Origin: Marinobacter sp.
GTDB lineage: Bacteria; Pseudomonadota; Gammaproteobacteria; Pseudomonadales; Oleiphilaceae
DNA length: 59,730 nt
Direction: 5' to 3'
Assembly (NCBI GenBank): GCA_014359475.1
Contig: JACIZI010000025.1
Location: forward strand, 1 to 59,730
Shown here: positions 20,957 to 31,848 of the stretch, in pieces
Position numbering within the stretch: the stretch's first letter is position 1
Layout: every line of letters begins with the position of its first letter
The notes under the pieces: generated by a model
What the model was told of the DNA's origin: nothing
What the model saw: only the letters and a program-made list of their open reading frames with translations
Database searches by the model: none
Made by a program: the position numbers and the translations under genes

Positions 20957-22900
20957 TTGAACGATATGGCAAAAAATCTGGTTCTCTGGCTGGTAATAGC
21001 CGCCGTGCTGCTGATGGTGTTTCAGAACTTTTCTCCCACCACCAGCGGGCAACAACTCAATTATTCGCAGTTCGTGGAAATGGTGCAGGACGGCAGGGTC
21101 CGTCAGGTCACGATTGACGGCCTGCAGATTCAGGGTGTCCGTAATGACGGCTCCCAGTTCAGCACGATTCGCCCCCAGGTTTCTGATAACAAGCTGATGG
21201 ACGACCTGCTGTCCAATAACGTGGAAGTTATCGGCAAGGAGCCCGAGCGTCAGAGTCTCTGGACACAGTTGCTGGTGGCCGCCTTCCCGATACTCATCAT
21301 TATCGCGCTGTTCATGTTCTTTATGCGACAGATGCAGGGGGGTGGTGGCGCCAAAGGGCCTATGTCCTTTGGCAAGAGCAAAGCCCGCCTGATGAGCGAA
21401 GATCAGATCAAGACCACCTTTGGCGATGTGGCCGGTGTGGATGAGGCCAAAGAGGACGTAAAAGAGCTGGTGGATTTCCTGCGGGATCCCAGCAAGTTCC
21501 AGCGTCTCGGTGGCCGGATCCCCAAGGGCGTGCTGATGGTCGGTCAGCCTGGTACCGGTAAAACCCTGCTGGCCAAGGCCATTGCCGGCGAGGCCAAGGT
21601 GCCGTTCTTTTCCATCTCCGGTTCCGACTTCGTAGAGATGTTTGTCGGTGTCGGTGCGTCCCGGGTGAGGGATATGTTCGAGCAGGCCAAGAAACAGAGC
21701 CCCTGCATTATCTTCATCGATGAGATCGATGCGGTGGGCCGTCACCGTGGTGCCGGCATGGGCGGTGGTCACGATGAGCGAGAGCAGACTCTGAACCAGC
21801 TGCTCGTCGAGATGGACGGTTTCGAAGGCAACGAAGGCGTTATCGTAATCGCCGCCACCAACCGCCCTGACGTCCTGGACCCGGCGCTGCTGCGCCCGGG
21901 CCGGTTTGACCGCCAGGTGGTGGTGCCGTTGCCGGACATCATCGGCCGTGAGCAGATCCTCAAGGTGCACCTGAAGAAAGTGCCTCTTGCTGACGGTGTG
22001 GAAGCACAGATGATTGCCCGTGGTACCCCCGGTTTCTCCGGTGCCGATCTGGCCAATCTGGTGAACGAGGCGGCGCTGTTTGCGGCGCGCCGCAACCAGC
22101 GGCTGGTGTCCATGGAAGAGCTGGAGCTTGCCAAGGACAAGATCATGATGGGCGCCGAGCGCAAGTCCATGGTGATGAGCGAGAAGGAAAAGCGTAACAC
22201 CGCCTATCACGAGTCTGGTCACGCCATTGTCGGGCGGCTGATGCCGGAACATGATCCGGTCTACAAGGTGAGTATTATTCCCCGTGGCCGCGCCCTGGGT
22301 GTCACCATGTTCCTGCCGGAGGAGGATAAATACAGCCACTCCAAGCGCTATCTGATCAGCTCGATCTGCAGTCTGTTCGGTGGGCGTATTGCCGAAGAGC
22401 TGACCCTCGGGTTTGACGGGGTCACCACGGGTGCCTCCAACGACATTGAGCGCGCCACCACCCTGGCCCGCAATATGGTCACTCGCTGGGGCCTGTCCGA
22501 GAAACTGGGGCCGCTGCAGTACGATACCGACAGCGAGGAGCCGTTCCTGGGGCGGTCTGCCGGTCAGGCACACACGGTTTACTCCCCGGAAACTGCTCAG
22601 CGAATTGATGAGGAAGTACGCAACATCATCGACGAGTGTTATGAAACGGCCAAGCGAATCCTGGTCGACAACCGTGAAAAGCTGGATATGATGGCCGAGG
22701 CGCTGATGAAGTACGAAACCATCGACCGTCACCAGATTGATGACATCATGGAAGGGCGTGATCCTCGTCCGCCCAAAGGTTGGGGAGACAGTGGTTCTGC
22801 GGGCGGTGCGGCCGCATCAGGGGCCGAGGAGCAGCCCGCCAGAGGCCGCACCGACGAGGGCCCGCAGCCTGGTGTCGGACGGCCCGCCGGTGAGCATTAA
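20957..22900 (+). CDS. ftsH: ATP-dependent zinc metalloprotease FtsH
   Basis: The 647-residue inner-membrane protease degrades misassembled membrane proteins and regulatory targets such as sigma-32 and LpxC in E. coli. Two N-terminal membrane segments ([15 protein letters not shown] and [19 protein letters not shown]) flank a periplasmic domain. The AAA module has Walker A GQPGTGKT (about residue 195) and [11 protein letters not shown], and the zinc site is HESGH (about 417). The tail is Gly/Pro/Glu-rich. The start is TTG 20957 ([10 protein letters not shown]); ATG 20966 is an alternative, matching the shorter E. coli start. Nothing resembling a sigma-32 promoter was found in the 151-bp gap after rlmE. 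Confidence 0.98.
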   Translation: MNDMAKNLVLWLVIAAVLLMVFQNFSPTTSGQQLNYSQFVEMVQDGRVRQVTIDGLQIQGVRNDGSQFSTIRPQVSDNKLMDDLLSNNVEVIGKEPERQSLWTQLLVAAFPILIIIALFMFFMRQMQGGGGAKGPMSFGKSKARLMSEDQIKTTFGDVAGVDEAKEDVKELVDFLRDPSKFQRLGGRIPKGVLMVGQPGTGKTLLAKAIAGEAKVPFFSISGSDFVEMFVGVGASRVRDMFEQAKKQSPCIIFIDEIDAVGRHRGAGMGGGHDEREQTLNQLLVEMDGFEGNEGVIVIAATNRPDVLDPALLRPGRFDRQVVVPLPDIIGREQILKVHLKKVPLADGVEAQMIARGTPGFSGADLANLVNEAALFAARRNQRLVSMEELELAKDKIMMGAERKSMVMSEKEKRNTAYHESGHAIVGRLMPEHDPVYKVSIIPRGRALGVTMFLPEEDKYSHSKRYLISSICSLFGGRIAEELTLGFDGVTTGASNDIERATTLARNMVTRWGLSEKLGPLQYDTDSEEPFLGRSAGQAHTVYSPETAQRIDEEVRNIIDECYETAKRILVDNREKLDMMAEALMKYETIDRHQIDDIMEGRDPRPPKGWGDSGSAGGAAASGAEEQPARGRTDEGPQPGVGRPAGEH

Positions 22901-22929
22901 GCTCCCTGCCGTAAAACGGTGAATAAGCG

Positions 22930-22957
22930 CGCCGCCCGCCAGGGCGGCGTTTCTCTT
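22930..22957 (+). terminator. Terminator between ftsH and folP
   Basis: CGCCGCCC and GGGCGGCG form a perfect 8-bp stem around GCCA, followed by TTTCTCTTT. Its position between ftsH and folP argues that folP does not start upstream at GTG 22919. Confidence 0.75.
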
Positions 22958-22981
22958 TCCGGCCAGTTACTTCAGCCCCCT

Positions 22982-23815
22982 ATGCAGATGAATTTCGCAG
23001 GCAAGATCCTGGACCTTTCCCGATGCCACGTGATGGGCATTCTGAATGTCACTCCAGACTCCTTTTCCGACGGAGGTCGCTTCAACCGACCGGACGTGGC
23101 CCTGCAGCGGGCACGGCAGATGGTGGCAGATGGTGCCTCGTTTATCGATGTGGGCGGTGAGTCCACGCGCCCCGGTGCAGCCCCCGTATCCGCTCAGGAA
23201 GAACTGGACCGGGTCTGTCCGGTCGTTGAAGTCATCCGGCGGGAACTGGACACGGTGATTTCGGTGGACACCAGCAGTCCTGATGTCATGCGGGAAGCCG
23301 CGACTCTTGGTGCCGGACTGATTAACGATGTCCGGTCCCTTACCCGGGAAGGGGCGCTTGAAGCAGCTGTTGCGGCGGAGCTTCCGGTCGCTCTGATGCA
23401 TATGAAAGGCGAGCCGGGTGTGATGCAGGAACGGCCCGAATACCGGAACCTGCTGCGTGAGGTGTCTGGATTCCTGATGGATCGTGTGCGGGTGGTGGAG
23501 CGGGCAGGTATTCCTGCGGACCGGATATTGCTGGATCCCGGGTTCGGCTTCGGTAAGACTCTGGAGCACAATCTGGAACTTTTGCACAGCCTTGAGAGGA
23601 TGAAGATACTGGGCCACCCCCTGTTCGTGGGTATGTCCCGAAAAAGCATGCTGGGCCAGATTACCGGTCGGGAAGTGGAAGAAAGGTTGCCCGCCAGTAT
23701 CGCAGTGGCGACAATAGCCGCCATGAAGGGCGCGTCAGTGATTCGTGTCCATGATGTCAGGGAAACAATGGATGCCGTCCGAGTGGTAGCGGCGTTGGAG
23801 GAAGCAGGGCAATGA
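22982..23815 (+). CDS. folP: Dihydropteroate synthase FolP
   Basis: The 277-residue TIM-barrel enzyme joins p-aminobenzoate to the pterin diphosphate in folate synthesis; it is the sulfonamide target. Signature motifs are [60 protein letters not shown] and GMSRKSMLG. The start at ATG 22982 ([13 protein letters not shown]) is preferred because the in-frame GTG 22919 would put the ftsH terminator inside the gene; ATG 22988 is also possible. Its stop overlaps the glmM start (ATGA), so the two are coupled, as is common. Confidence 0.95.
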   Translation: MQMNFAGKILDLSRCHVMGILNVTPDSFSDGGRFNRPDVALQRARQMVADGASFIDVGGESTRPGAAPVSAQEELDRVCPVVEVIRRELDTVISVDTSSPDVMREAATLGAGLINDVRSLTREGALEAAVAAELPVALMHMKGEPGVMQERPEYRNLLREVSGFLMDRVRVVERAGIPADRILLDPGFGFGKTLEHNLELLHSLERMKILGHPLFVGMSRKSMLGQITGREVEERLPASIAVATIAAMKGASVIRVHDVRETMDAVRVVAALEEAGQ

Positions 23816-25155
23816 GTGAAAGGAAATATTTCGGTACCGATGGCATTCGCGGACGGGTCGGCGACCAACCCATTACCCCCGAGTTCATGCTGCATCTGGG
23901 CTGGGCGGCTGGTCAGGCCTTCAAGCGGGATGGTCAGCGAAACAGCGTGCTGATCGGCAAGGATACCCGGCTGTCCGGCTACATGTTTGAATCGGCGCTG
24001 GAGTCCGGGCTGTCCGCGGCCGGTGTTGATGTGAAACTGCTGGGTCCCATGCCGACGCCGGCCATTGCCTACCTTACCCGCACCTTTCGGGCCTCCGCCG
24101 GCATCGTGATCAGCGCTTCCCATAACCCGCATCATGACAATGGTATCAAGTTCTTCTCCCCTGCCGGTACCAAGCTGGATGATGCCCTGGAAACCCGAAT
24201 CGAGGCCTGGCTGGATCGCCCCATCAAGGTGTGCGACCCTTCAGAGCTGGGTAAGGCCACCCGGGTGGACGATGCGCCTGGCCGTTACGTGGAGTTCTGT
24301 AAGAGCACCGTGCCCAACGAGTTCACCCTTGATGGGCTGCACATTGTGCTGGATTGTGCCCACGGTGCCACCTATCACGTGGCCCCCAAGGTGTTTCGGG
24401 AGCTGGGTGCGCGAGTTTCCGTAATTGGTGCGGATCCTGACGGGCTCAACATCAATCTGGACGTTGGCTCTACCCACCTGGGTGCCCTCTCGAAAGCCGT
24501 GGTGGAAAAAAAGGCCGATCTTGGCATTGCGTTCGATGGCGATGGCGACCGGGTGCTGTTCGTTGATCGTGACGGCTCCGAAGTGGATGGTGACGAGCTG
24601 CTGTATATCATAGCCTCCCAGAGGCACCGGCGAGGTCGCTTGAAGGGTGGGGTCGTCGGCACCCTTATGACCAATCTCGGTGTCGAGCTGGCGCTGAAAG
24701 AGCTGGGTATTGAGTTCGAGCGTGCCAGGGTGGGCGACCGGTATGTCATGGAGCGACTGCTGGCCAATGACTGGGTGCTTGGCGGTGAGGGTTCCGGGCA
24801 TCTGGTGATCCGCGACTGCACCACTACCGGTGATGGTATTGTGTCTGCTCTGCAGGTCTTACTGGCGCTCAGCCGGTCCGGTGCAACCCTTGCGCAGCTG
24901 CGTTCAGGCATGACCAAGCTGCCCCAGGACATGATCAATGTTCGCGTTGCTGAGCGGTTTGATCCGCTCTCCAGGAAGGATATTGCAGAGGCTTTGAGTC
25001 GGGCAGAAGCGGAGCTGGGCTGTGAGGGGCGCGTGCTGCTGCGCGCCTCCGGCACCGAGCCTTTGATCCGGGTGATGGCTGAAGGAAAGGATGCGGAACG
25101 GATCAGCCGCGTTGCCCGTCAGCTTGCAGGTGTGGTGGAGAGTTCCGCGCCGTGA
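23812..25155 (+). CDS. glmM: Phosphoglucosamine mutase GlmM
   Basis: The 447-residue enzyme converts glucosamine-6-phosphate to glucosamine-1-phosphate for UDP-GlcNAc, needed for peptidoglycan and lipopolysaccharide. The phosphoserine loop is SASHNP (Ser103), the metal loop is DGDGDR and the sugar loop GGEGSGH; the C-terminal phosphate-binding [11 protein letters not shown] is present. Length is normal. It is coupled to folP by a 4-bp overlap. Confidence 0.98.
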   Translation: MSERKYFGTDGIRGRVGDQPITPEFMLHLGWAAGQAFKRDGQRNSVLIGKDTRLSGYMFESALESGLSAAGVDVKLLGPMPTPAIAYLTRTFRASAGIVISASHNPHHDNGIKFFSPAGTKLDDALETRIEAWLDRPIKVCDPSELGKATRVDDAPGRYVEFCKSTVPNEFTLDGLHIVLDCAHGATYHVAPKVFRELGARVSVIGADPDGLNINLDVGSTHLGALSKAVVEKKADLGIAFDGDGDRVLFVDRDGSEVDGDELLYIIASQRHRRGRLKGGVVGTLMTNLGVELALKELGIEFERARVGDRYVMERLLANDWVLGGEGSGHLVIRDCTTTGDGIVSALQVLLALSRSGATLAQLRSGMTKLPQDMINVRVAERFDPLSRKDIAEALSRAEAELGCEGRVLLRASGTEPLIRVMAEGKDAERISRVARQLAGVVESSAP

Positions 25156-25176
25156 CGGTGAGGTTCGCAGGCTCGG

Positions 25177-25205
25177 TTGTACACGGCTCAGGAGTGCTGT
25201 ATAGT
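25177..25205 (+). promoter_or_regulatory. Sigma-70 promoter for tpiA-secG
   Basis: -35 TTGTAC (25177-25182) and -10 TATAGT (25200-25205) are separated by 17 bp, 28 bp before the tpiA start. Spacing and sequence are close to consensus. Confidence 0.65.
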
Positions 25206-25233
25206 TCCGCCTCCCTGGATATTGGGGGCCGAT

Positions 25234-25998
25234 ATGCGCCGTAAGATTGTTGCCGGAAACTGGAAAATGAACGGGTCTGCGGACCTGGTAGCGGATCTGG
25301 TGCCGACCGTGCGTAAGGCCGTTGCCGGCCTTGATAACGGTGTGGAGGTGGTGATCGTTCCGCCTGCGCTGTATGTGCCGCAGGTGCGGGCCGAGGCTGA
25401 CCCGGTTGTTGCTGTCGGGGTTCAGAACCTTTCCGGCTACGAGGCCGGTGCCTATACCGGTGAGATATCGGCCGCCATGGCGGTAGACAGCGGTTGTCGC
25501 TATGCATTAATCGGGCATTCCGAGCGACGCCGGTTGTTCGCGGAAAGCGACCAGATCGCCGCTGAGAAGGTGATGCGGGCCCTGGAAAGCGGCCTCAGCG
25601 CGATACTTTGCGTAGGCGAAACTCTTGAGGAGCGTGACCAGGGTCGGGCAGAGCAGGTGGTTGAAGGGCAGGTCTGCGCAGGTCTGTCCGGGGTCGGGCC
25701 GGATCAATGGGACCGGGTAGTGGTAGCCTACGAGCCGGTTTGGGCGATAGGTACCGGGAAAACGGCAACCACAGACGATGCCCAGGCCATGCACGCTTCG
25801 ATTCGTCGCTGGCTTGGCGAAATGGGTGCACCGGCTCAGGATGTGCCGCTACTTTACGGCGGCAGTGTAAAAGCGGATAATGCAGCCGCGCTTTTTGCCG
25901 AGCCTGATGTGGATGGCGGCCTGATTGGCGGGGCCTCACTGATGGCAGACGAATTTTTGAGTATTTGCCGGGCAATGCCGGTGAATGCCGGGAACTGA
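25234..25998 (+). CDS. tpiA: Triosephosphate isomerase TpiA
   Basis: This 254-residue TIM-barrel glycolytic enzyme interconverts dihydroxyacetone phosphate and glyceraldehyde-3-phosphate. Catalytic residues are visible: Lys11 in AGNWKMNG, His in IGHSERR, and Glu in YEPVWAIGTGKTA; the phosphate grip LYGGSVKADNA is near the end. The start at 25234 aligns with the family start (RRKIVAGNW) and sits behind a good promoter. secG follows after 19 bp. Confidence 0.98.
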   Translation: MRRKIVAGNWKMNGSADLVADLVPTVRKAVAGLDNGVEVVIVPPALYVPQVRAEADPVVAVGVQNLSGYEAGAYTGEISAAMAVDSGCRYALIGHSERRRLFAESDQIAAEKVMRALESGLSAILCVGETLEERDQGRAEQVVEGQVCAGLSGVGPDQWDRVVVAYEPVWAIGTGKTATTDDAQAMHASIRRWLGEMGAPAQDVPLLYGGSVKADNAAALFAEPDVDGGLIGGASLMADEFLSICRAMPVNAGN

Positions 25999-26017
25999 CA
26001 GGTTCACGAGAGTCGAT

Positions 26018-26401
26018 ATGGACTGGATGGAAACACTGATCGTTGTTGTGCACGTGGTGATCGCCGTCGCCCTGGTTGGCCTGGTGCTGATTCAGCAGGG
26101 CAAGGGTGCCGATGCGGGCGCAGCCTTCGGGGGCGGTGCATCCCAGACGGTGTTTGGCAGTCAGGGTAGTGGTAGTTTCCTGACTCGCATGACCACTGCC
26201 ATGGCGGTGGTGTTTTTCGTAACAAGTTTTTCGCTGGCAGTGTTTGCCAAGCAGCGGGCGGAAGTGGCTGGTGAAACCGGCATTCCGACCGTGCAGGAAT
26301 CGCCCGCTGATGCAGGCAGCGCTTCCCAGGCGCCTGCTGCGGACGAGCAGCCTGCTGACAGCGGGTCAGGCACCGGGGATAAAATCCCCGAGCTTGAGTG
26401 A
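26018..26401 (+). CDS. secG: Protein translocase subunit SecG
   Basis: The 127-residue inner-membrane subunit of the SecYEG channel has two membrane segments (about residues 3-23 and 55-73) around the conserved loop LIQQGKGADAGAAFGGGASQTVFGS. The C-terminal extension after the second helix is Ala-, Glu- and Pro-rich and somewhat longer than in E. coli. The start at ATG 26018 (MDWMETLIVVVH) matches the family. tRNA-Leu follows 7 bp after the stop, as in E. coli and Pseudomonas. Confidence 0.95.
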   Translation: MDWMETLIVVVHVVIAVALVGLVLIQQGKGADAGAAFGGGASQTVFGSQGSGSFLTRMTTAMAVVFFVTSFSLAVFAKQRAEVAGETGIPTVQESPADAGSASQAPAADEQPADSGSGTGDKIPELE

Positions 26402-26408
26402 GAATGTT

Positions 26409-26493
26409 GCCCGGGTGGTGAAACTGGTAGACACGCTATCTTGAGGGGGTAGTGGCGAAAGCCGTGCCGGTTCGAGTCCGGCCCCGGGCACCA
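26409..26493 (+). tRNA. tRNA-Leu (anticodon GAG)
   Basis: The 85-nt class II tRNA has acceptor strands GCCCGGG and CCCGGGC, anticodon stem CTATC/GGTAG with loop TTGAGGG giving GAG, a variable arm, T loop TTCGAGT and an encoded CCA. It reads CUC/CUU leucine codons. Confidence 0.95.
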
Positions 26494-26499
26494 TATAAT

Positions 26500-26529
26500 A
26501 CGGCTTGGAATATCCAGGCCGTTTTTTTT
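26500..26529 (+). terminator. Terminator after tRNA-Leu
   Basis: ACGGCTTGGA pairs with TCCAGGCCGT (one mismatch) around ATA and is followed by an eight-T run. It separates secG-tRNA from the rimP operon. Confidence 0.85.
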
Positions 26530-26538
26530 GGTCAGTCC

Positions 26539-26567
26539 TTGACCAGCATTGCCGGCATCACTATACT
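26539..26567 (+). promoter_or_regulatory. Sigma-70 promoter of the rimP-nusA-infB operon
   Basis: -35 TTGACC (26539-26544) and -10 TATACT (26562-26567) have an ideal 17-bp spacer. Transcription from here would give a leader of about 245 nt before rimP, which contains three terminator-like hairpins. Confidence 0.75.
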
Positions 26568-26684
26568 CCGGCGATTATCGAGGTGAGCGCTTCCGGGTAG
26601 CCGGTTTGCGCCCTCCGGGCAGGCCAGGTGTCTGTCTGCAGGTGACAGGGTTTATTGGGTTTGTCGCCTGTAAGTTCTTGCAAC

Positions 26685-26775
26685 AAAAGGCCCCAGGTTG
26701 TCGGGGCTTTTTGCTTAAGGGGCCTGGCGAACAGGCCCTTTTGCATAAAAAGGGCTGGTCAACAGCCCTTTTTTT
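26685..26775 (+). promoter_or_regulatory. Three tandem intrinsic terminators in the rimP-nusA leader
   Basis: Hairpin 1 (26685-26712) pairs GGCCCC with GGGGCT and ends in TTTTT. Hairpin 2 (26717-26742) pairs GGGCCTG with CAGGCCC and ends in TTTT. Hairpin 3 (26750-26775) pairs AAGGGCTG with CAGCCCTT and runs into TTTTT. All lie between the promoter at 26539 and the rimP start. Because the operon encodes NusA, which affects pausing and termination, a feedback attenuator is the likely role; this is inference by analogy with the E. coli nusA leader. Confidence 0.75.
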
Positions 26776-26819
26776 GTTTGTGGGATTTGTAAAACCGATC
26801 AGGCGGAGTAACGAAACCT

Positions 26820-27281
26820 TTGTCAGCAAAGCTATCACAACTGGAAGACATGCTCCGGCCCGTGGTCGAAGGGCTCGGTTATGAGTTCTGGGGCATCGAC
26901 TATCGTTCAACCGGCAGGCAGGTCCTGCTGCGGTTGTTTATTGATGATGCCGCCGACGGTATCAGCGTGGAAGACTGTGAGAAAGTCAGTCGCCAGGTCA
27001 GCGGGGTGCTCGACGTAGAGGACCCGATTCAGGGGGAGTACACCCTGGAGGTGTCATCCCCGGGTATGGATCGCCCCCTGTTTCGCCCCGAACATTACCG
27101 GGCATGGGTCGGTCATATGGTCCAGATCAAGCTGAGAATGTCCTTCGAGGGCCGTCGCAAGTTCAAGGGCCTGCTCAATGGCATGGATGGCGATGACGTT
27201 GCCGTTATCGTTGACGATCACGAATACCTGTTGCCCTTCGAGAGTATCGAGAAGGCCAACATTGTTCCCGTTTATGAGTAA
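26820..27281 (+). CDS. rimP: Ribosome maturation factor RimP
   Basis: The 153-residue protein helps 30S subunit maturation. The N-terminal alpha/beta domain contains [21 protein letters not shown] and [32 protein letters not shown]; an SH3-like C-terminal domain follows ([18 protein letters not shown]). The start is TTG 26820 ([13 protein letters not shown]), which aligns with Pseudomonas RimP and has a GGAG site 11 bp before it. It is the first gene of the operon leading to nusA. Confidence 0.95.
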   Translation: MSAKLSQLEDMLRPVVEGLGYEFWGIDYRSTGRQVLLRLFIDDAADGISVEDCEKVSRQVSGVLDVEDPIQGEYTLEVSSPGMDRPLFRPEHYRAWVGHMVQIKLRMSFEGRRKFKGLLNGMDGDDVAVIVDDHEYLLPFESIEKANIVPVYE

Positions 27282-27323
27282 TCGAATTGACGAAAACAGT
27301 TATTTTCAGGGCAGGGCAATCCG

Positions 27324-28817
27324 ATGAATAAAGAGATCTTGATGGTGGTCGAGGCCGTCTCGAACGAGAAAGGTGTCGAGAAAGATGTCATCTTCGAGGC
27401 GATTGAGCTGGCATTGGCGACCGCAGCCAGGAAGCGGTACGACGAAGAGGCGGACATCCGCGTTGCCATCGATCGAAAAACCGGTGAATACGAAACGTTC
27501 CGCCGCTGGCTGGTGGTTGATAATGATGCCGTGCCCGCACTGGGAACCGAGCTGACCCTGCAGGAAGCCGAGGAAATCGATACCAATCTCAGGCCGGGCG
27601 ACATCCACGAAGAGAAAGTGGAATCCGTGGCGTTTGGCCGAATCGGTGCCCAGGCGGCCAAGCAGATTATTTTCCAGAAGGTTCGTGAAGCGGAGCGCAC
27701 CAAAATTGTTGACAGCTACCGGGAGCGTATCGGGGAGCTGGTGTCCGGCACTGTAAAGAAGGTGACCCGGGACAATGTTATTGTTGATCTCGGCGCCAAT
27801 GCCGAAGCGCTGCTACCTCGGGAGTTTCTGATTCCCCGTGAAACGTTCCGGATGGGGGACCGGGTTCGTGCGCTGCTGCTGGAGATTCGCACCGACCACC
27901 GTGGACCCCAGCTGATTCTGAGCCGCACTGATGCGCAGATGCTTATCGAACTGTTCCGTATTGAGGTGCCGGAAATCGCTGAGGAGTTGATCGATATTCG
28001 CGGTGCCGCCCGTGATCCCGGATCCCGGGCGAAAATTGCGGTCAAGAGCAATGATCGTCGTATCGACCCCGTGGGCGCCTGTGTGGGCATGCGGGGTTCC
28101 CGCGTACAGGCGGTGTCCAACGAGCTCGGTGGTGAGCGTGTGGATATCGTGCTGTGGGATGATAATCCGGCCCAGCTGGTGATCAATGCCATGGCTCCGG
28201 CTGAGGTGGCGTCCATTGTGATGGATGAAGACCGGCAGACCATGGAAGTGGCGGTTGCCGAAGACAATCTGGCCCAGGCCATTGGGCGTAACGGTCAGAA
28301 CGTGCGTCTCGCCAGTGAGCTGACCGGCTGGACTCTGAACGTGATGACCGAAGAAGAAGCCGGTGAACGTCAGCAGGAAGAGTACAAGCGCCTGCTGGAT
28401 CACTTTATCTCACATCTGGATGTGGACGAGGAGTTCGCCAGCGTGCTGATAGAGGAAGGCTTTACTTCGATTGAAGAAGTGGCCTACGTCCCCATGGAGG
28501 AGATGCTGGCCATCGAAGGCTTTGATGAAGACACCATTACCGAACTGCGCCGTCGTGCCAAGGACGCACTGCTGAATCAGGCACTGGCCAGTGAGGAAGC
28601 CCTGGAAGGGGCAGAACCGGAAGAAGACCTCCTCAATATGGATGGTATGGACCGCCCGTTGGCATTCAAGCTGGCCGGCTTGGGCGTGCGCTCCATGGAG
28701 GATCTCGCCGAGCAGTCTGTGGATGATCTGCTCGAAATTGAAGGTATGGACGAAGAGCGTGCCGGTCAGTTGATTATGACCGCGCGCGCCCCCTGGTTTG
28801 AAGACGACCAGGCTTAA
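27324..28817 (+). CDS. nusA: Transcription termination/antitermination factor NusA
   Basis: The 497-residue protein binds RNA polymerase and nascent RNA and modulates pausing, termination and antitermination. It has an N-terminal polymerase-binding domain ([17 protein letters not shown]), an S1 domain ([20 protein letters not shown]), two KH domains ([15 protein letters not shown] and [19 protein letters not shown]) and two acidic C-terminal helical repeats as in E. coli. It follows rimP by 42 bp; infB starts 17 bp later behind a GGAGGAGG ribosome site. Feedback on its own leader is plausible. Confidence 0.99.
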   Translation: MNKEILMVVEAVSNEKGVEKDVIFEAIELALATAARKRYDEEADIRVAIDRKTGEYETFRRWLVVDNDAVPALGTELTLQEAEEIDTNLRPGDIHEEKVESVAFGRIGAQAAKQIIFQKVREAERTKIVDSYRERIGELVSGTVKKVTRDNVIVDLGANAEALLPREFLIPRETFRMGDRVRALLLEIRTDHRGPQLILSRTDAQMLIELFRIEVPEIAEELIDIRGAARDPGSRAKIAVKSNDRRIDPVGACVGMRGSRVQAVSNELGGERVDIVLWDDNPAQLVINAMAPAEVASIVMDEDRQTMEVAVAEDNLAQAIGRNGQNVRLASELTGWTLNVMTEEEAGERQQEEYKRLLDHFISHLDVDEEFASVLIEEGFTSIEEVAYVPMEEMLAIEGFDEDTITELRRRAKDALLNQALASEEALEGAEPEEDLLNMDGMDRPLAFKLAGLGVRSMEDLAEQSVDDLLEIEGMDEERAGQLIMTARAPWFEDDQA

Positions 28818-28834
28818 CCGGGAGGAGGACCAGT

Positions 28835-31432
28835 ATGGCTGATGTAACGGTAAAACAACTGGCCGAAGATGTAGGCGCTCCCGTGGATCGTTTGCTGCGG
28901 CAGATCGTGGAAGCAGGCCTGAAGGCCCGCTCTGAAAATGATACAGTTACGAGCGATGAGAAGCAGCAGTTAGTGGCTTATCTGCGGAAGAATCATGGTG
29001 AGGAGGAGGCCGAGCCTCGCAAGATCACCCTCAAGCGCAAGACCACGACCACTCTCAAGGCCGGTGGCGCTGCCGGCCGCGCCAAGACCGTCAACGTGGA
29101 AGTGCGCAAGCGTCGGACCTACGTGAAGCGTGCGGAGGTGCAGCCGGAAGTGGAGTCGGCCGAGGTTGAGGAGCTGGCGAAGTCCGGAGTGTCTGCTGAG
29201 GCACCGCAGGAACAGGTTGCCGAAGCACCACGTAGCGAATCGGCAGAAGCTCCGGAAGCAGCGGAAGATATGCAGGAAAGCAGGCCGGAAGAGAAAGCAG
29301 AAGGCCAGCCGGCCACTGCTGAAGCCGAGGCTGAGAGGAAGGTATCGAACAAGGCCGCTGCGCCGGAGCCCGAACCCGTGCCGGCGCCGGAAGATATGCC
29401 TATCCCGCCGCCGGAAGACGGTAAGGATCGCAAGTCCAAGAAGAAAAAGGACAAGTCCCGGGATCGCAAGGATGAGGTGATCGACGAGGGTAAGCCGAAG
29501 AAGAAGCAGGCCGGCCATCGTGGCCCTCGTAATCGCCCGGCGGAAGAGCCGGTGGTGCTGAGTGAGGACGAAGAGGAAACCACCCTTCGTAAACCACTGC
29601 GGGCCAAAAAGAAACCCAAAGAGAAGCGACACGCTTTCGAGAAGCCGACCAAGCCCATGGTAAGAGAAGTTGAAGTACCCGAGACCATCAGTGTCGGGGA
29701 TCTGGCCCAGCGTATGGCCGTCAAGTCTGCCGATGTGATCAAGACACTGATGGGCATGGGTGTGATGGCCACCATCAACCAGGCCCTGGATCAGGAAACC
29801 GCGGTTCTGGTGACCGAAGAATTGGGTCACAAGGCCAAGGCCGTCAGTGACGATGCCTTTGAGGAAGAAGTGCTGAGTGAAATCACCGGCGACTCTGAAG
29901 GCAAGGAAAAAATCAAACGGGCCCCGGTGATCAGTGTGATGGGTCACGTTGACCACGGTAAGACATCCCTGCTGGATTATATTCGTCGCACCAAAGTGGC
30001 CTCCGGTGAGTCTGGTGGCATTACCCAGCACATTGGCGCCTACCACGTAGAAACCAGCCACGGCATGGTGTCATTCCTGGATACGCCGGGTCACGCGGCC
30101 TTCACCGCCATGCGTGCCCGTGGTGCCCAGTGTACCGATATCGTTATTCTGGTTGTGGCGGCCGATGATGGTGTAATGCCGCAGACCAGGGAAGCGGTGG
30201 ATCATGCCCGCTCTGCCGGAGTGCCGATCGTTGTCGCCATCAACAAGATGGACAAGGAACAGGCCGACCCGGACCGGATCAAGACAGAGCTGGCCGGTAT
30301 GGAGGTCATTCCTGAAGACTGGGGTGGTGATGTCCAGTTCATCCCGGTTTCAGCCCATACCGGTGAAGGCATTGATGATCTGCTCGAAGCGGTTCTGCTG
30401 CAGGCGGAGGTCCTGGAACTGGAAGCTTCTCCGGATGCGCCAGCCAAAGGCGTGGTGGTGGAGTCCAGTCTGGAACGTGGCCGTGGTTCTGTCGCCACCG
30501 TACTGGTACAGAACGGTACCCTGAAGCAGGGTGGCATGGTGGTGGCCGGCTCCTACTTCGGTAAGGTTCGCGCCATGACCGACGAAGCGGGCAAACAGGT
30601 GAAAGAAGCCGGACCGTCCATTCCGGTCGAGATTCTTGGTCTGAACGGTACCCCCGATGCCGGCGACGAGTTCTTTGTTGTGGCTGACGAGAAGAAGGCC
30701 AGGGAGTTGGCCGAGTTCCGCCAGGTCCGTGAGCGGGAGCAGCGGTTGCAGCGGCAGCAGGCGGCCAAGCTGGAGAACCTGTTCGAGAACATGGGCAAGG
30801 ATGAGGTCAAGACCCTTAATGTGGTGCTCAAGACCGATGTTCGCGGATCCCTGGAGGCCATTACCAAGGCACTGCAGGAGCTGGGCAACGACGAGGTTCA
30901 GGTGAAGGTGGTGTCTTCCGGTGTAGGTGGTATCGCGGAAACCGATGTCTCCCTGGCGCTGGCATCCGGGGCGGTGGTGTTCGGTTTCAACGTGCGTGCG
31001 GACAACGCCGCCAAGAAGCTGGTGGAGCAGGAAGGCGTGGACCTTCGCTACTACAGCATCATTTATAACCTGATTGACGACGTGAAGGCGGCCCTCACTG
31101 GCATGCTGGCACCGGAGTTCCGCGAGGATATCGTGGGTATCGCCGATGTGCGGGATGTATTCCGCTCGCCGAAGTTCGGGCAGGTGGCTGGCTGCATGGT
31201 GACCGAAGGTACCGTTTACCGTAACAAACCGATCCGCGTACTGCGGGACAATGTGGTGATCTTCGAGGGCGAGCTCGAATCCCTGCGCCGCTTCAAGGAC
31301 GACGTACAGGAAGTGCGCAACGGTATGGAGTGCGGTATTGGTGTCAAGGGCTACGACGTGAAGGTCGGCGACCAGATCGAGGTGTTCGACCGCGTCCGGG
31401 TAGAGCGTAAGCTCGAATCCACGGGGGCCTGA
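28835..31432 (+). CDS. infB: Translation initiation factor IF-2
   Basis: This 865-residue GTPase places initiator tRNA on the 30S subunit. It has an IF2-N module ([21 protein letters not shown]), a long charged Lys/Glu/Ala-rich linker (about residues 50-270), a second N-terminal domain ([13 protein letters not shown]), and the G domain with G1 GHVDHGKT (about residue 369), G3 DTPGH and G4 NKMD. Domains C1 and C2 follow. The rbfA start overlaps the stop by one base (TGATG). Confidence 0.99.
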   Translation: MADVTVKQLAEDVGAPVDRLLRQIVEAGLKARSENDTVTSDEKQQLVAYLRKNHGEEEAEPRKITLKRKTTTTLKAGGAAGRAKTVNVEVRKRRTYVKRAEVQPEVESAEVEELAKSGVSAEAPQEQVAEAPRSESAEAPEAAEDMQESRPEEKAEGQPATAEAEAERKVSNKAAAPEPEPVPAPEDMPIPPPEDGKDRKSKKKKDKSRDRKDEVIDEGKPKKKQAGHRGPRNRPAEEPVVLSEDEEETTLRKPLRAKKKPKEKRHAFEKPTKPMVREVEVPETISVGDLAQRMAVKSADVIKTLMGMGVMATINQALDQETAVLVTEELGHKAKAVSDDAFEEEVLSEITGDSEGKEKIKRAPVISVMGHVDHGKTSLLDYIRRTKVASGESGGITQHIGAYHVETSHGMVSFLDTPGHAAFTAMRARGAQCTDIVILVVAADDGVMPQTREAVDHARSAGVPIVVAINKMDKEQADPDRIKTELAGMEVIPEDWGGDVQFIPVSAHTGEGIDDLLEAVLLQAEVLELEASPDAPAKGVVVESSLERGRGSVATVLVQNGTLKQGGMVVAGSYFGKVRAMTDEAGKQVKEAGPSIPVEILGLNGTPDAGDEFFVVADEKKARELAEFRQVREREQRLQRQQAAKLENLFENMGKDEVKTLNVVLKTDVRGSLEAITKALQELGNDEVQVKVVSSGVGGIAETDVSLALASGAVVFGFNVRADNAAKKLVEQEGVDLRYYSIIYNLIDDVKAALTGMLAPEFREDIVGIADVRDVFRSPKFGQVAGCMVTEGTVYRNKPIRVLRDNVVIFEGELESLRRFKDDVQEVRNGMECGIGVKGYDVKVGDQIEVFDRVRVERKLESTGA

Positions 31433-31848
31433 TGCCGAAGGACTTCAGCCGCACCGAGCGCATCGGTGACCAGATGCAGCGTGAGCTGGCCATGCTGATC
31501 CAGCGGGAGGTCAAGGACCCCCGCGTCAGCATGGTTACGGTCAATGCCGTGAAGGTAAGTCGTGATCTGGGCTATGCCGACATCTATGTGTCCCTGTTGA
31601 CCACCGAGGAACTGACCGAAGAGTCGCCGCAGGTGCAGGATGCACTGAAGGTGCTCGACAAGGTGTCCGGGTTTCTCCGGGGCCAGGTCGGCAAGGCCAT
31701 GAAGCTGCGGGTGGTTCCCCACCTGCGCTTCCATTTCGATACCCTTCTGAACTATAGCCGTCACATGGACAGCCTGATCCGCGAAGCCGTGGGTGATAAA
31801 CCCGCGGTATCCCGGGATGAAGACAACAAGCCGGAGCAGGACGATTGA
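31432..31848 (+). CDS. rbfA: Ribosome-binding factor A
   Basis: The 138-residue KH-fold protein acts in late 30S maturation and cold adaptation. Typical features are [48 protein letters not shown] and the late [12 protein letters not shown]. The C-terminus is extended by an acidic Glu/Asp tail. The start overlaps the infB stop and the end overlaps the truB start, so the operon is tightly coupled. Confidence 0.97.
   Translation: MPKDFSRTERIGDQMQRELAMLIQREVKDPRVSMVTVNAVKVSRDLGYADIYVSLLTTEELTEESPQVQDALKVLDKVSGFLRGQVGKAMKLRVVPHLRFHFDTLLNYSRHMDSLIREAVGDKPAVSRDEDNKPEQDD

Noticed and set aside
22919-22981. Upstream GTG start for folP
   Set aside because: It would place the strong terminator hairpin at 22930-22957 inside the coding region and adds residues not seen in dihydropteroate synthases.
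26531-26680. Small RNA or riboswitch in the rimP leader
   Set aside because: Beyond the promoter and the terminator hairpins nothing matches a riboswitch class that I can recognise.
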